DNA of 64,000 nucleotides from Palsa-504 sp963790065 (GTDB taxonomy: Bacteria > Actinomycetota > Actinomycetes > Streptosporangiales > Streptosporangiaceae). Under the pieces are notes generated by a model, which worked only from the letters and a program-made list of their open reading frames with translations, ran no database searches and had not been told where the DNA came from. The position numbers and the translations under genes were made by a program. The stretch lies in contig CAWBNK010000021.1 of assembly GCA_963790065.1 (NCBI GenBank), positions 124,001 to 188,000 on the forward strand, written 5' to 3'. Each line of letters opens with the position of its first letter. Position 1 is the stretch's first letter. Positions 43,690 through 52,509 of the stretch are shown one piece after another.

Positions 43690-44934
43690 CTAGCGGGAGG
43701 ATCCGGTCGTGGCCGGCGACTGGCGGGCGGGCGAGCCGGCGTTCAGCGTCCCGGCCAGGATGGCGACCACGACGGCCAGGGCAGCGGGGAGGAGCAGCGC
43801 GTCGCGCAGGCCCACGCCGGAGGCGACGGCGCCGATGACGACCGGGCCGCTGAGCAGGCCGCTGTAGGCGATGGCCGCGATCCGGCCAATGGTCCGCCCG
43901 GCCCGGACCGGATCCAGCCGTACCGCGGCGGAGACGATCTGCGGGAAGATCCCGGATAGGCCCGCGCCGAGCAGGGCGAATCCGGCCACCGCGGCGGCCG
44001 GGGTGCCGATCAGCAGCCCGGCGGCCAGGCCCAGGCCGGCCAGCAGGCCGCTGGCCCGGACCAGCCGCACCGGGCCGAACCGCCCGGCCAGCCGGTCCCC
44101 CACGACCCGCCCGGCGGCCATCATGACCGAGAACGCGGCCAGCCCGGCGGCCGCGAACGCGACCGAGGAGTGCAGGTCGACGTGCAGGTAGACGGCACTC
44201 CAGTCGCCGGCCGAGCCCTCGCCGACCTGCCCGAACAAGGCCAGCAAGCCCATCGACAAGATCAGCGCCCAAGGAGGGAAGCGGGAAAAAAACGGGGGGG
44301 TTCCGGGCCCATGGGGTCCGGGGTGTCCCCGGGGGGCAGAGGGTCCCCCCGGGCTAGCACTGTGCGGTGCGGGCGGCGGGATGACCACCCGCGGGCCGGC
44401 GACCAGGCCGCCGGCGATGAGCACGGCCGCGGTCGCGACCAGCGTGGGCAGCACGCCGACGCCCAGGCCCGCGGATAGGGCACCGATCCCGGCGCCGGCC
44501 AGGCCCGCGATGCTGTAGCCCGCGTGCAGCGAGGACAGGATGGGCCGGCCGTAGCCGACCTCCAGCCGGGCGCCGCAGGCGTTCATGGCCACGTCGAGCA
44601 GCCCGCCCATCGCCCCGTAGCAGGCCAGCGCGGCCATCAGCCAGCCCAGGTCGCCCGCCGCCCCGATCGGGACCAGGGCGAGCGGGCAGGCCAGGCCGCC
44701 GATCCTCATCACCCGGTCCGGGCCGAACCGGTCCGCGATCCGCCCGCTGAAGGCGAGCGTCACCACGCTGCCCGCGGGCACGGCGAACAGGGCCAGCCCC
44801 AGGCGGCCGTCGGATAGGTGCAGCGCGGCCTTGATGGCGGGCAGCCGGGCGCTCCAGGCCGCCGTGGCCGCACCGAGGATAAAGAAATAGGTGATAACCG
44901 CGATCCGGGACCTGCGCAGCTCGGCCGGGGTCAC
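43690..44934 (-). CDS. MFS transporter coupled to a reductase-deaminase gene
   Basis: 414-aa carrier with about 12 helices: YFFILGAATAAWSARLPAIKAAL at the start, GRIADRFGPDRVMRIG after helix 2, and a Pro/Gly-rich central loop (about 185-215). It resembles the YbjJ/fucose-permease-like group. GTG 44934 overlaps the stop of the upstream reductase-deaminase gene (GTGA), so it is translated from the same message and may export that enzyme's product or take up its substrate. That is inference. Confidence 0.83.
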   Translation of the reverse strand: MTPAELRRSRIAVITYFFILGAATAAWSARLPAIKAALHLSDGRLGLALFAVPAGSVVTLAFSGRIADRFGPDRVMRIGGLACPLALVPIGAAGDLGWLMAALACYGAMGGLLDVAMNACGARLEVGYGRPILSSLHAGYSIAGLAGAGIGALSAGLGVGVLPTLVATAAVLIAGGLVAGPRVVIPPPAPHSASPGGPSAPRGHPGPHGPGTPPFFSRFPPWALILSMGLLALFGQVGEGSAGDWSAVYLHVDLHSSVAFAAAGLAAFSVMMAAGRVVGDRLAGRFGPVRLVRASGLLAGLGLAAGLLIGTPAAAVAGFALLGAGLSGIFPQIVSAAVRLDPVRAGRTIGRIAAIAYSGLLSGPVVIGAVASGVGLRDALLLPAALAVVVAILAGTLNAGSPARQSPATTGSSR

Positions 44935-46109
44935 GCGTCCGGGCCGACCAGGTGGGCGTTGACCGAACGGGCCCGGTCGGCAAGCTCGGGCAGCTCGGTG
45001 ACCTGGACTCCCGCGGCAAGCAGTTGCTCGCCTCCCGCCCCGTCGGTGAACAGGCGCGGCTCCTGCCAGGCGAACACGACCCGGGGGATCCCGGCCGCCA
45101 CGATGTGCTGGACGCAGGTCACCGGGCGGGAGGCGCGCGCCCCGCAGGGCACCAGCGAGCTGTAGATGGTGGCCCGGCGCAGCCGGGGGTCATGAAAGCC
45201 CAGCTTCCGCAGGGCCACCTCCTCGGCGTGGTCGTGATCCTCCTGCTCCCGGGAGAACCCGGTGGCCAGCACCTGGCCGTCCTCGGCCACGATGACCGCT
45301 CCGACCGAGAAGGCTGACTGCGACGGCGGGCACAGCCGAGCCAGCTCGACGGCCCAGGCCAGGAACCTCTCGTCCGGGCCGCCCGGGCCGGTGAGGTAAC
45401 GGTGCAGCACCACGTCATCGAGCCGGCGTACCTCCGCGAGGGTCATGGGACGAACGGGTCCATTGGGGTTCATGAGGATGGGAGTGGCAGAAGAGGCGAG
45501 AGGGGCTGGAGGGACGTTTGGGCTGGCGGAGGTAAGGTCGAGGCGGGGGGCGCCGGGGTGGGCTACGAAGTAGGGGGCGACGGCTAGGTGAAATTCGTCG
45601 GCCAGATCCTGAGTGAGGAACTGGGCCAGGAGCTGGGCGCCGCCTTCGACGAGGAGTCGAGCCACGGACCGTTCGGCCAAATCTGAAAGAAGGGCGCCGA
45701 GGGACAGCGGGTCGCCGGCGTCGATGAGTACGGCGCGGTCCCCCAGGCTGGCCTTGGCCGCGGAGAGGGCTGACGTGGCGCAGTAGACCAGGCGGTGGGC
45801 GCCGGGGGCGAAGAAGCGCGCGGCGGGGTCGAGGTCGCCGGTGGCGGTCAGGGTGACGCGGGCGGGGTGCTCGGGCAGGCCGCGGGCGGCGCGGCGGGCG
45901 CGGCGGCGCGGGTCGCGGATCAGCAGCCGGGGGTCATCGGCGCGGATCGTGCCCGCGCCGACCAGGATCGCGTCGCAGCCGGCCCGGACCTCGTCCACCC
46001 GGTCCAGGTCAGCCGGGCCGGACAGGATCAGCCGGGCCGGGCTGGCGTCGTCCAGGTAGCCGTCGGCGGACGTGGCGCACGACAGCAGCACGTACGGACG
46101 TGGCGGCAA
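44931..46109 (-). CDS. RibD-like fusion in reversed order (reductase-deaminase)
   Basis: 392-aa protein. N-terminal half: RibD C-terminal/DHFR-like reductase (PYVLLSCATSADGYL, DAILVGAGTIRADDPRLL, LLVEGGAQLLAQFL). C-terminal half (about 245-392): a cytidine/deoxycytidylate-deaminase-like domain with HAEEVAL and PCGARASRPVTC as the zinc set. Standard RibD has deaminase first and reductase second. The TTG start at 46109 has AAAGGGGGG upstream. No other riboflavin genes are near, so a role in a pterin, deazapurine or other heterocycle pathway is possible; riboflavin synthesis cannot be excluded. Confidence 0.82.
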   Translation of the reverse strand: MPPRPYVLLSCATSADGYLDDASPARLILSGPADLDRVDEVRAGCDAILVGAGTIRADDPRLLIRDPRRRARRAARGLPEHPARVTLTATGDLDPAARFFAPGAHRLVYCATSALSAAKASLGDRAVLIDAGDPLSLGALLSDLAERSVARLLVEGGAQLLAQFLTQDLADEFHLAVAPYFVAHPGAPRLDLTSASPNVPPAPLASSATPILMNPNGPVRPMTLAEVRRLDDVVLHRYLTGPGGPDERFLAWAVELARLCPPSQSAFSVGAVIVAEDGQVLATGFSREQEDHDHAEEVALRKLGFHDPRLRRATIYSSLVPCGARASRPVTCVQHIVAAGIPRVVFAWQEPRLFTDGAGGEQLLAAGVQVTELPELADRARSVNAHLVGPDA

Positions 46110-46146
46110 GCGGGCCCCCCTTTCTCGCCCCAGCGTAGCTTCGCCG

Positions 46147-47685
46147 ATGGACCCGGTGCTTTACTGGTCAACGATGCTCGAAACAGTCAACCCGGCCACC
46201 GGGGAGGTGCTAGCCACCTTCCCCGTGCACGGCCGCCGTGAGGTCGACGCGGCGGTGGCGGCGGCCCGCGAAGCGGCCGGTTACTGGGCTGGGCTGGGCT
46301 GGGCCGGGCGCCGGATCCGGCTGCTGGCCTGGAAGTCCTACCTGGTCAGGTACATGGGGCGGCTGGCCGAGCTGATGCACGAGGAAACCGGCAAGCCGCT
46401 GGACGACGCCAAGCTGGAGATCATCCTGGCCGTCCTGCACATCGACTGGGCCGCCAAGCACGCCAAGCGGGTGCTGCGCCCGCGCCGGGTGCGCAGCGGG
46501 CTGTTCTCGATCCACCAGAGCTCCACCGTGGAGTACCAGCCGCTGGGCGTGGTCGGCGTCATCGGCCCGTGGAACTACCCGGTGTTCACCCCGGTCGGCT
46601 CGATCGCCTACGCGCTGGCGGCGGGCAACGCGGTGGTGTTCAAGCCGTCCGAGCTGACCCCGGCGACCGGGGCGTGGCTGGTGCGCTCGTTCGGCGAGGC
46701 GATGCAGGTGTTCGGCAATCCGGTGCCCGTGCTCCAGCTGGTGACCGGGCCCGGCTCGACCGGCGAGGCGCTGGCCCGCAGCGGCGTGGCCAAGATCGCC
46801 TTTACCGGGTCGGCGGCCACGGCCCGCAAGGTGATGGCGGCCGCGGCCGACACGCTGACCCCGGTGCTGGCCGAGTGCGGCGGCAAGGACGCCCTGCTGG
46901 TCGCCGCGGACGCCGACCTGGACGCGGCGGCCGACGCCGCGGCCTGGGGCGCGATGTCCAATGCCGGGCAGACCTGCGTGGGGATCGAGCGCGTCTACGT
47001 GGCCGACGCCGTGTTCCACAGCTTCCTGGAGCGGCTGACCACCAAGGTGTCCGGGCTGCGGCCCGGCTCCGACGCTGAGGCCTCTTATGGCCCGATGACG
47101 CTGCCGTCCCAGACCGAGGTGGTGATCAAGCACGTGGCCGACGCGCTGGCGCGGGGCGGGCGGCCGGTGGTGGGCGGCCATGATGCGGTCGAGCCCCCGT
47201 TCGTGCGGCCCGTGATCCTGGCCGACGTGCCGGAAACCAGCGCGGCGGTGACGGACGAGACGTTCGGCCCCACGGTGACGGTGACGCCGGTGGTCAACAT
47301 GGCCGAGGCGGTGTCCTACGCCAACGCGGGCCGGTACGGGCTGGGGTCGGCGGTGTTCGCCCGCGACCGGCGCGCCGGGATGAACACGGCGCGGTCGCTG
47401 CGCAGCGGGATGACCTCGGTCAACTCGGTGATCGGGTTCGCCGTCGTGCCCGCCCTGCCGTTCGGCGGGGTGGGCGAGTCAGGGTTCGGGCGCATCCACG
47501 GCGCGGACGGGCTGCGCGAGTTCAGCCGGGCCAAGGCCATCACCAGGCAGCGGATGCGGCCGCTGATCAACGTCATGACGTTCGGGCGGACCGACAAGGA
47601 CATGCGGCGGCTGATGACGCTGGTCACGCTGCTGCACGGACGGCTGTACCGGCCGCGGGGATCGCGCCGGGGGCGCCGAGCCTAG
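46147..47685 (+). CDS. Aldehyde dehydrogenase family protein
   Basis: 512-aa NAD(P)-dependent ALDH: oxidises an aldehyde to the acid. Seen: VIGPWNYPVFTPVGS, KPSELTPATG, FTGSAATARKV, catalytic Glu in LAECGGKD, nucleophile Cys in NAGQTCVGIERVYV, and ETFGPTVTV. Succinate-semialdehyde- or broad-range-type; the basic C-terminus (RPRGSRRGRRA) is unusual. ATG 46147 is chosen; TAGCTT at 46136-46141 could be a -10 for a nearly leaderless start, and ATG 46174 is an alternative. It is divergent from the reductase-deaminase gene. Confidence 0.87.
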   Translation: MDPVLYWSTMLETVNPATGEVLATFPVHGRREVDAAVAAAREAAGYWAGLGWAGRRIRLLAWKSYLVRYMGRLAELMHEETGKPLDDAKLEIILAVLHIDWAAKHAKRVLRPRRVRSGLFSIHQSSTVEYQPLGVVGVIGPWNYPVFTPVGSIAYALAAGNAVVFKPSELTPATGAWLVRSFGEAMQVFGNPVPVLQLVTGPGSTGEALARSGVAKIAFTGSAATARKVMAAAADTLTPVLAECGGKDALLVAADADLDAAADAAAWGAMSNAGQTCVGIERVYVADAVFHSFLERLTTKVSGLRPGSDAEASYGPMTLPSQTEVVIKHVADALARGGRPVVGGHDAVEPPFVRPVILADVPETSAAVTDETFGPTVTVTPVVNMAEAVSYANAGRYGLGSAVFARDRRAGMNTARSLRSGMTSVNSVIGFAVVPALPFGGVGESGFGRIHGADGLREFSRAKAITRQRMRPLINVMTFGRTDKDMRRLMTLVTLLHGRLYRPRGSRRGRRA

Positions 47686-47718
47686 TCCTTGGCTGGTCCT
47701 CTGGTCCTCGTGTCCTCG

Positions 47719-48627
47719 TCAGTCCTTGATGCCGACGCCGCACAGGTGCCAGGCGGCGCCCTGATCGTCGGAGGGCGGCTCGGGGACGGGCAGCTTGAGC
47801 ACGGGCTCGAGGTCGCCGTCGTCTTCCCGGCGCTGGCGGAGCGGATCGTCCAGGTCCGGCCGCCACTGGGCGGGGCGCACCAGGCCGGGCTCGACCACCG
47901 TGAACCCGTCGAAGAACCGCGTGATGTCGGCGCGGCTGCGGGAGATCAGCGGCGTGTTCCAGTGCAGGTCCTGGGTCATGCGGAACATCCCCTCGGCCGC
48001 CTCCGGGTGGGCTTCCGAGGTCATGTGGGTCATGGCCAGGCAGCTGCCCGGCGCCACGGCGTCGCGGAACTGCCCGACGACCCCCCACGGGTCTTCCTTG
48101 TCCCACAGGCAGTGCAGCACGCACATCAGCATGATCCCGACCGGCTGGCCGAAGTCGAACAGCTCGCGGACATGCTCGTTGCCGAGCACCTGCTCCGGCT
48201 CGCGCAGGTCGGCCCGGAGCGTGACGACGTTCGGGCCGGCCATCAGCGCGGCGGCATGACCCGACACCATCGGGTCGATGTCCACGTACACGACGCGCGC
48301 CTCGGGCGCCGTGCGCTGGGCGATCTGGTGGGTGTTGGCCATGTTCGGCAGGCCCGAGCCGAGGTCGAGGAACTGCCGGACGCCCTGCCCGAGCATGTAG
48401 TCGACCATCCGCTGCAGCAGATGACGGCTCTCCAGGGCCGTGTCGGCTCCGCCCGGCACGCCCATCTCCCGCACCATCGCATTGGCCGCGTCGGAAGCCT
48501 GCCGGTCGACCGCGAAGTTGTCCTTGCCGCCGAGCTGGTAATTCCAGATCCGGGCCGTGTTGGGATAACGGACACCGATCGGGTCGTCCGGGTCAAATCC
48601 GGAAGACGCCGGCGGTTGGGCGGGCAT
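47719..48627 (-). CDS. DUF574-type SAM-dependent methyltransferase
   Basis: 302-aa protein of the actinobacterial Methyltransf_19 group: YPNTARIWNYQLGGKDNFAVDR near the start, FLDLGSGLPNMANTHQIAQ as SAM motif I, RVVYVDIDPMV, GIMLMCVLHCLWDKEDPW and a C-terminal WHLCGVGIKD. The methyl acceptor is unknown for most members. ATG 48627 has GGAGG a few bases upstream. It converges with the aldehyde dehydrogenase gene (33 bp gap). Confidence 0.86.
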   Translation of the reverse strand: MPAQPPASSGFDPDDPIGVRYPNTARIWNYQLGGKDNFAVDRQASDAANAMVREMGVPGGADTALESRHLLQRMVDYMLGQGVRQFLDLGSGLPNMANTHQIAQRTAPEARVVYVDIDPMVSGHAAALMAGPNVVTLRADLREPEQVLGNEHVRELFDFGQPVGIMLMCVLHCLWDKEDPWGVVGQFRDAVAPGSCLAMTHMTSEAHPEAAEGMFRMTQDLHWNTPLISRSRADITRFFDGFTVVEPGLVRPAQWRPDLDDPLRQRREDDGDLEPVLKLPVPEPPSDDQGAAWHLCGVGIKD

Positions 48628-48712
48628 CAGGCATCATCCTCCGTGTCGGAATTCGCATCTCCGATGATAGGGGGCGGCCGGGGGTGGCTCGTAGCGGGAC
48701 TGGACGGCGTGC

Positions 48713-50407
48713 CTAGCCGGCGTGCTCGGCGCCGGCCTGCTCGGCGCTGGCCGGGCTGCTGGTGTCGACGGCGTGGCCTTGCAGGGCCATGGCGTCCACC
48801 GGATCTTCCGGGTCGGCCGGGGCCAGCGGGGCCCGGCCCGCGATCAGGTCGGCGGCGCGTTCGGCGATGGCGATCGTGGGCGCGTTGGTGTTGCCCCGGG
48901 GCACGACCGGCATCACCGACGCGTCGACCACGCGCAGGCCGGTGACCCCCCGCACCTTCAGCTCGGGGTCGACCACGCTGTTCCAGCGGGACTCGCCGCC
49001 CATGGCACAGGTGCCCACCGGGTGATACAGGGTGGCCACGTTGGCCCGCACGTAATCTAGGAGTTCCGCGTCCGAGCGGATGTGCGCGCCGGGCGTGATC
49101 TCGCTCTTGCAGATGGCCGCCATGGGCCGGGCGGTCACGAACTCCCGGGCCATCTTCAGCCCGGCGACCAGCGCCCGGGCGTCCGCGCCGCCGTCGGACA
49201 GGTAGCCGGGGTCGATGGCCGGCCGGTGCCGGGGGTCGGGGCTGCGCAGCCTGATCCGGCCCCGGCTCTTGACGTCGATGAGGCCGACCAGCACGGTCAT
49301 GGCCCGCTGGGCCGGGTCGGCCAGGCCCTGGTCCCGGTAGGGCGCGGGCAGCACGTGCAGTTGCAGGTCGGGGGCGGGCAGCCCGGGCCCGGAGTGGGCG
49401 AAGCCGCCGGACTCGGCGACGTTGCTGGTCAACGGGCCGCGGTGGGTCGCCTTCCAGCGCAGCACGCTCGCGTTGCCGCTCTTCTCCCACAGGCCGCGCA
49501 GCCGCGGCGTGGACCAGCAGACCGGCAGCACCGGGTGATCGCTCAGGTTCGCGCCCACCCCCGGGCTGTCGGCCACGAGGTCGATGCCCATCTCGATCAG
49601 GTGGTCGGCCGGGCCGATGCCGGACAGCATGAGCAGCTGCGGGCTGTTGATCGCACCGCCGGACAGGATAACCTCGCCGCTGACCTGCGCGGTCTGGGTC
49701 TCGCCGCGGTGGGTGTAGGTCACGCCGGTGGCCTGGCCGCCGTCGATGTTGATCCTGGTGACCAGGGCCCCGGTGAGCACGGTGAGGTTCGGCCGGGACA
49801 TGTGCGGGTGCAGGTAGGCGGTGGCGGCCGAGCAGCGCCGGCCGTGGCGCTGGGTGACCTGGTACCAGCCCACGCCGTCCTGGCGCGGCCCGTTGAAGTC
49901 GTCGTTGGCCGCGGCGCCCTGCTCCTGGGCGGCGGCGATGAACGCCTCGCAGGCCTGCGACTTGTACCGCAGGTTGGAGACGGCCAGCGGGCCGCCCGCG
50001 CCGTGATAGGCCGAGGAACCGCGCGAGTTGTCCTCGGCCCGCCTGAAGTACGGCATGAGGTCCTCGTAGCCCCAGCCGGAACAGCCGTACTCATCCCGCC
50101 AGGCGGTGAAGTCGTGGCGGCTGCCGCGGATGTAGATCATGGCGTTCATGCTGCTGGAGCCGCCCAGTACCTTGCCCCGCGGCCAGTAGATGGTGCGCCC
50201 GCCGGCCCGGTGCTGCGGAACCGTGGTGTAGTTCCAGTCGTAGGCGGTCTGGAACAGCCGGTTCAGCGCGGCGGGAGCCCGGATCTCATCGGCGTCGTCG
50301 TTCGGCCCGGCCTCCAGGAGCAGGACGCTGACGCTGGAGTCAGCGGAAAGCCGCGCCGCCAGGACGCAGCCTGCGCTGCCGGCGCCGACGATGATGTAGT
50401 CGTACAC
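48713..50407 (-). CDS. GMC-family FAD oxidoreductase (choline dehydrogenase-like)
   Basis: 564-aa flavoenzyme oxidising an alcohol: VYDYIIVGAGSAGCVLAARLS FAD motif, RGKVLGGSSSMNAMIYIRG, NLSDHPVLP, and the active-site His/Asn segments LYHPVGTCAMGG and GNTNAPTIAIAERAAD. The last ~45 residues are an acidic Ala-rich tail. GTG 50407 has AAGGAG 7 nt upstream. The substrate is uncertain among choline and other alcohols. The aldehyde dehydrogenase at 46147 is on the opposite strand with one gene between, so a functional pair is only possible. Confidence 0.86.
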   Translation of the reverse strand: MYDYIIVGAGSAGCVLAARLSADSSVSVLLLEAGPNDDADEIRAPAALNRLFQTAYDWNYTTVPQHRAGGRTIYWPRGKVLGGSSSMNAMIYIRGSRHDFTAWRDEYGCSGWGYEDLMPYFRRAEDNSRGSSAYHGAGGPLAVSNLRYKSQACEAFIAAAQEQGAAANDDFNGPRQDGVGWYQVTQRHGRRCSAATAYLHPHMSRPNLTVLTGALVTRINIDGGQATGVTYTHRGETQTAQVSGEVILSGGAINSPQLLMLSGIGPADHLIEMGIDLVADSPGVGANLSDHPVLPVCWSTPRLRGLWEKSGNASVLRWKATHRGPLTSNVAESGGFAHSGPGLPAPDLQLHVLPAPYRDQGLADPAQRAMTVLVGLIDVKSRGRIRLRSPDPRHRPAIDPGYLSDGGADARALVAGLKMAREFVTARPMAAICKSEITPGAHIRSDAELLDYVRANVATLYHPVGTCAMGGESRWNSVVDPELKVRGVTGLRVVDASVMPVVPRGNTNAPTIAIAERAADLIAGRAPLAPADPEDPVDAMALQGHAVDTSSPASAEQAGAEHAG

Positions 50408-50755
50408 GGCGGACTCCTTCTCGGACCAAGGGAAGGTTAACCTGCCGCGGTCGGCACGGGAGTCCTCGGGGTGGGGGATTGGTAAGGGTCCGGGTCCGCC
50501 GGGCCCCCGAGAACCGCCGGACTCCGGACGTCTTCGATGCTCACCGCGTGACGGCTCGCTACTTGCGAATGCTGTCCACGCGGAGTTACAGCGGCTCAGG
50601 CCCCTGCGACTTGAGCCGGTGCGGATCATCGCCGTGATCACTCATCGTAGTCATACGATGGCGCGCCGCGTGCGGATTGTGAACACCGCAGGTCAGTTGG
50701 ATGGTTACGTTTAGGTCGCGGCCGGGGCGGGGGAAGGTTCGCTTAGGGTGGGTTC
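50408..50755. other. Divergent intergenic region with a palindrome
   Basis: 348 bp between the GMC gene and the cobalamin adenosyltransferase gene. It includes the perfect dyad CATCGTA-GTCA-TACGATG (50643-50660) about 95 bp before ATG 50756, a good operator candidate. No riboswitch (e.g. cobalamin B12 box) was recognised by eye, and no gene is supported. Confidence 0.5.
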
Positions 50756-51355
50756 ATGCCGCATGACCGCAGCGAGAACCCTGTCGTTCTGTCCCGCATC
50801 TACACCCGCACCGGCGACGGCGGCACCACCGCGCTCGGCGACGGCAGCCGGGTGGCCAAGACCGACACCAGGCTGGCGGCCTACGCCGACGTGGACGAGG
50901 CCAACTGCGCGATCGGCATGGCGATCACGTTCGGTGAGCTCTCCCCGGCCATCTCGGCGCTGCTGGTCCGGGTGCAGAACGAGCTGTTCGACGTGGGTGC
51001 CGACCTGTGCAACCCGATCAGCGAGGCGCCGCCCTACCCGCCGCTGCGGATCGACGAGTCGTACATCACCCGGCTGGAGTCCGAGTGCGACGCCCACAAC
51101 GCGGACCTGCCCACGCTGCGCAGCTTCCTGCTGCCCGGCGGCAGCCCGGGGGCGACGCTGCTGCACATGGCGCGGACGGTGACCCGCCGGGCCGAGCGCA
51201 GCGCCTGGGCCGCGGCGGCCGAGCACGTCGAGACGGTCAGCCCGCTTCCGGCGCGCTACCTGAACCGGCTGTCCGACCTGCTGTTCATCCTGGCCCGCCA
51301 GGCCAACGCGGGCCAGGGCGACGTACTCTGGCAGCCCGGCGGCGACCGCAGCTAG
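50756..51355 (+). CDS. Cob(I)alamin adenosyltransferase, PduO type
   Basis: 199-aa enzyme transferring the adenosyl group of ATP to Co(I) cobalamin, giving adenosylcobalamin. Seen: the ATP-binding N-terminus RIYTRTGDGGTTALGDGSRVAK, AYADVDEANCAIG, QNELFDVGADL, and the C-terminal conserved helix YLNRLSDLLFILARQAN. Same class as human MMAB. ATG 50756 has GGGAAGG and AGGGTGGG upstream. In many actinomycetes this gene lies just beyond the atp operon, as here. Confidence 0.92.
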   Translation: MPHDRSENPVVLSRIYTRTGDGGTTALGDGSRVAKTDTRLAAYADVDEANCAIGMAITFGELSPAISALLVRVQNELFDVGADLCNPISEAPPYPPLRIDESYITRLESECDAHNADLPTLRSFLLPGGSPGATLLHMARTVTRRAERSAWAAAAEHVETVSPLPARYLNRLSDLLFILARQANAGQGDVLWQPGGDRS

Positions 51356-51390
51356 CCTCGCGCCTCGCCTCAGCGCGCCGCTGCGACGCA

Positions 51391-51520
51391 GGGCTCAGGG
51401 GCTCGAGGGCCCAGGGGCTCGGGGGCTCGGGGGCTCGAGGGCCCAGGGGCTCGGGGGCCCAGGGGCTCGGGGGCTCGAGGGCTCGGGCATCGGGCATCGG
51501 GCATCGGGCCTCGGGCATCG
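51391..51520. repeat. Intergenic 8-bp and 7-bp tandem repeat tract
   Basis: Starting shortly after the adenosyltransferase stop: about a dozen GGGGCTCG/AGGGCCCA-type octamers (51391-51487), then four to five GGGCATC heptamers. Open frames across it give only repetitive peptides and are not considered genes. Confidence 0.8.
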
Positions 51521-51747
51521 GGGCTAGCACAACGGAGCAGGCCCTCGGCTCCCGCACGGGAATTCGAATTATCGTGGATACTTACTGCCCCCCGGCGGTA
51601 GGTAAACATCCACGTTAATTTGATCTTGGTGGTTGCGGGACCAGTGGGGCAGGTGGGGCAAGGATCGGGAGGTCTATGCGGCCGGCTGGATCGGCGCGAG
51701 GAGACGGCTGTTGCACACGGGGCCGCCAGGGCCGGGCCCTGGCGTTA

Positions 51748-51790
51748 TCGTGTGCCGTTACCGTCTTCACAGCACGGTAACGGCACACGA
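51748..51790. terminator. Perfect 16-bp stem-loop between convergent genes
   Basis: TCGTGTGCCGTTACCG (51748-51763) pairs perfectly with CGGTAACGGCACACGA (51775-51790), loop of 11 nt; TGATGGTTTT follows on the plus strand. It lies 9 bp from the end of the DUF2550 gene. A probable bidirectional terminator. Upstream, CACGTTAATTTGATCTTG (51611-51628) and the left arm both recur near 13.05-13.1 kb. Confidence 0.75.
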
Positions 51791-51798
51791 TGATGGTT

Positions 51799-52506
51799 TT
51801 AGAGCGCCAGGCCGTAGTGGGAGCCGGGGGGTGCGGCTTCCAGCCAGGCCAGCAGGCCGGTGAGGGCCGACTCGGCCAGGGCCAGCTCCACGGTGCCGCC
51901 CGGGGCGGACGAGCCGGGCGCCCCGGGCGAGCCAGGCGTCCCGGGCGCGTCGGCTGAGGCCGGCGGGCCAAGAGGACCGGTAGCGCCAGGCCGATCGGTA
52001 GCGCCAGGCAGATCGGTGCCGCCAAGAGGGCCGGTAGCGCCAGGCCGATCGGTAGCGCCAGGCAGATCGGTGCCGCCGAGAGGGCCGGTGGCGCCAGGCG
52101 GACCGGTCGCGTTTAGTGCATCAAGGGCACCGTCGGCGGGCTCGGGCGGGCCGGCCGGGTGAGCGTCGCCGAGCTGGCATTCCACGACGATCCGGTCCGG
52201 GCCCAGGATGGACACCTCGTCCTCGGTGGGCGGGCGGCGGGACACCACGGCCAGGTCGCGCCGGGAGAAGGTCTCCTGGGGGCGCATCGAGATGCCGAAC
52301 ACGCCGAACCAGCAGAACTCCTCCAGCCCGTACGAGGCGATGCCCAGGCGCCAGGTCCCGCGGTCGTGGCGCAGGCCGCACTCGACCGTGGCGCCGGAGC
52401 GCTCGAGCAGGAACCTGCGGGCGGCGATGCCCGCGGCGGCCAGCACCAGGAGCAACAAGAAGGCGGCGAAGAGCCAGGCAGCATCCAGGGCCAGCGCTTC
52501 GCCCAC
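51799..52506 (-). CDS. DUF2550 membrane-anchored protein with collagen-like insertion
   Basis: 235-aa protein. One N-terminal transmembrane helix (about 10-30), then the DUF2550 body (GTWRLGIASYGLEEFCWFGVFGISMRP, FSRRDL) and the C-terminal block ALAESALTGLLAWLEAAPPG. About 90 residues (115-205) of Gly/Pro/Ala/Thr/Asp triplets, collagen-like with interruptions, split the domain; typical members are about 150 aa. Function unknown, though the gene regularly follows atpC in actinobacteria. The GTG start lies 3 bp after the atpC stop, so it is probably part of the atp transcript. Confidence 0.85.
   Translation of the reverse strand: MGEALALDAAWLFAAFLLLLVLAAAGIAARRFLLERSGATVECGLRHDRGTWRLGIASYGLEEFCWFGVFGISMRPQETFSRRDLAVVSRRPPTEDEVSILGPDRIVVECQLGDAHPAGPPEPADGALDALNATGPPGATGPLGGTDLPGATDRPGATGPLGGTDLPGATDRPGATGPLGPPASADAPGTPGSPGAPGSSAPGGTVELALAESALTGLLAWLEAAPPGSHYGLAL
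51977..52130. repeat. 54-bp tandem repeat in the DUF2550 gene
   Basis: Two near-identical 54-bp units (51977-52030, 52031-52084) and a partial third; each encodes 18 residues of GAT/GPL/GGT/DLP-like triplets on the minus strand. The frame is preserved. Confidence 0.85.
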
Positions 52507-52509
52507 CCG

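Noticed and set aside
51285..51618. Open frames over the octamer tract after the adenosyltransferase
   Set aside because: They encode only repetitive Pro/Gly/Ser peptides and have no ribosome site.
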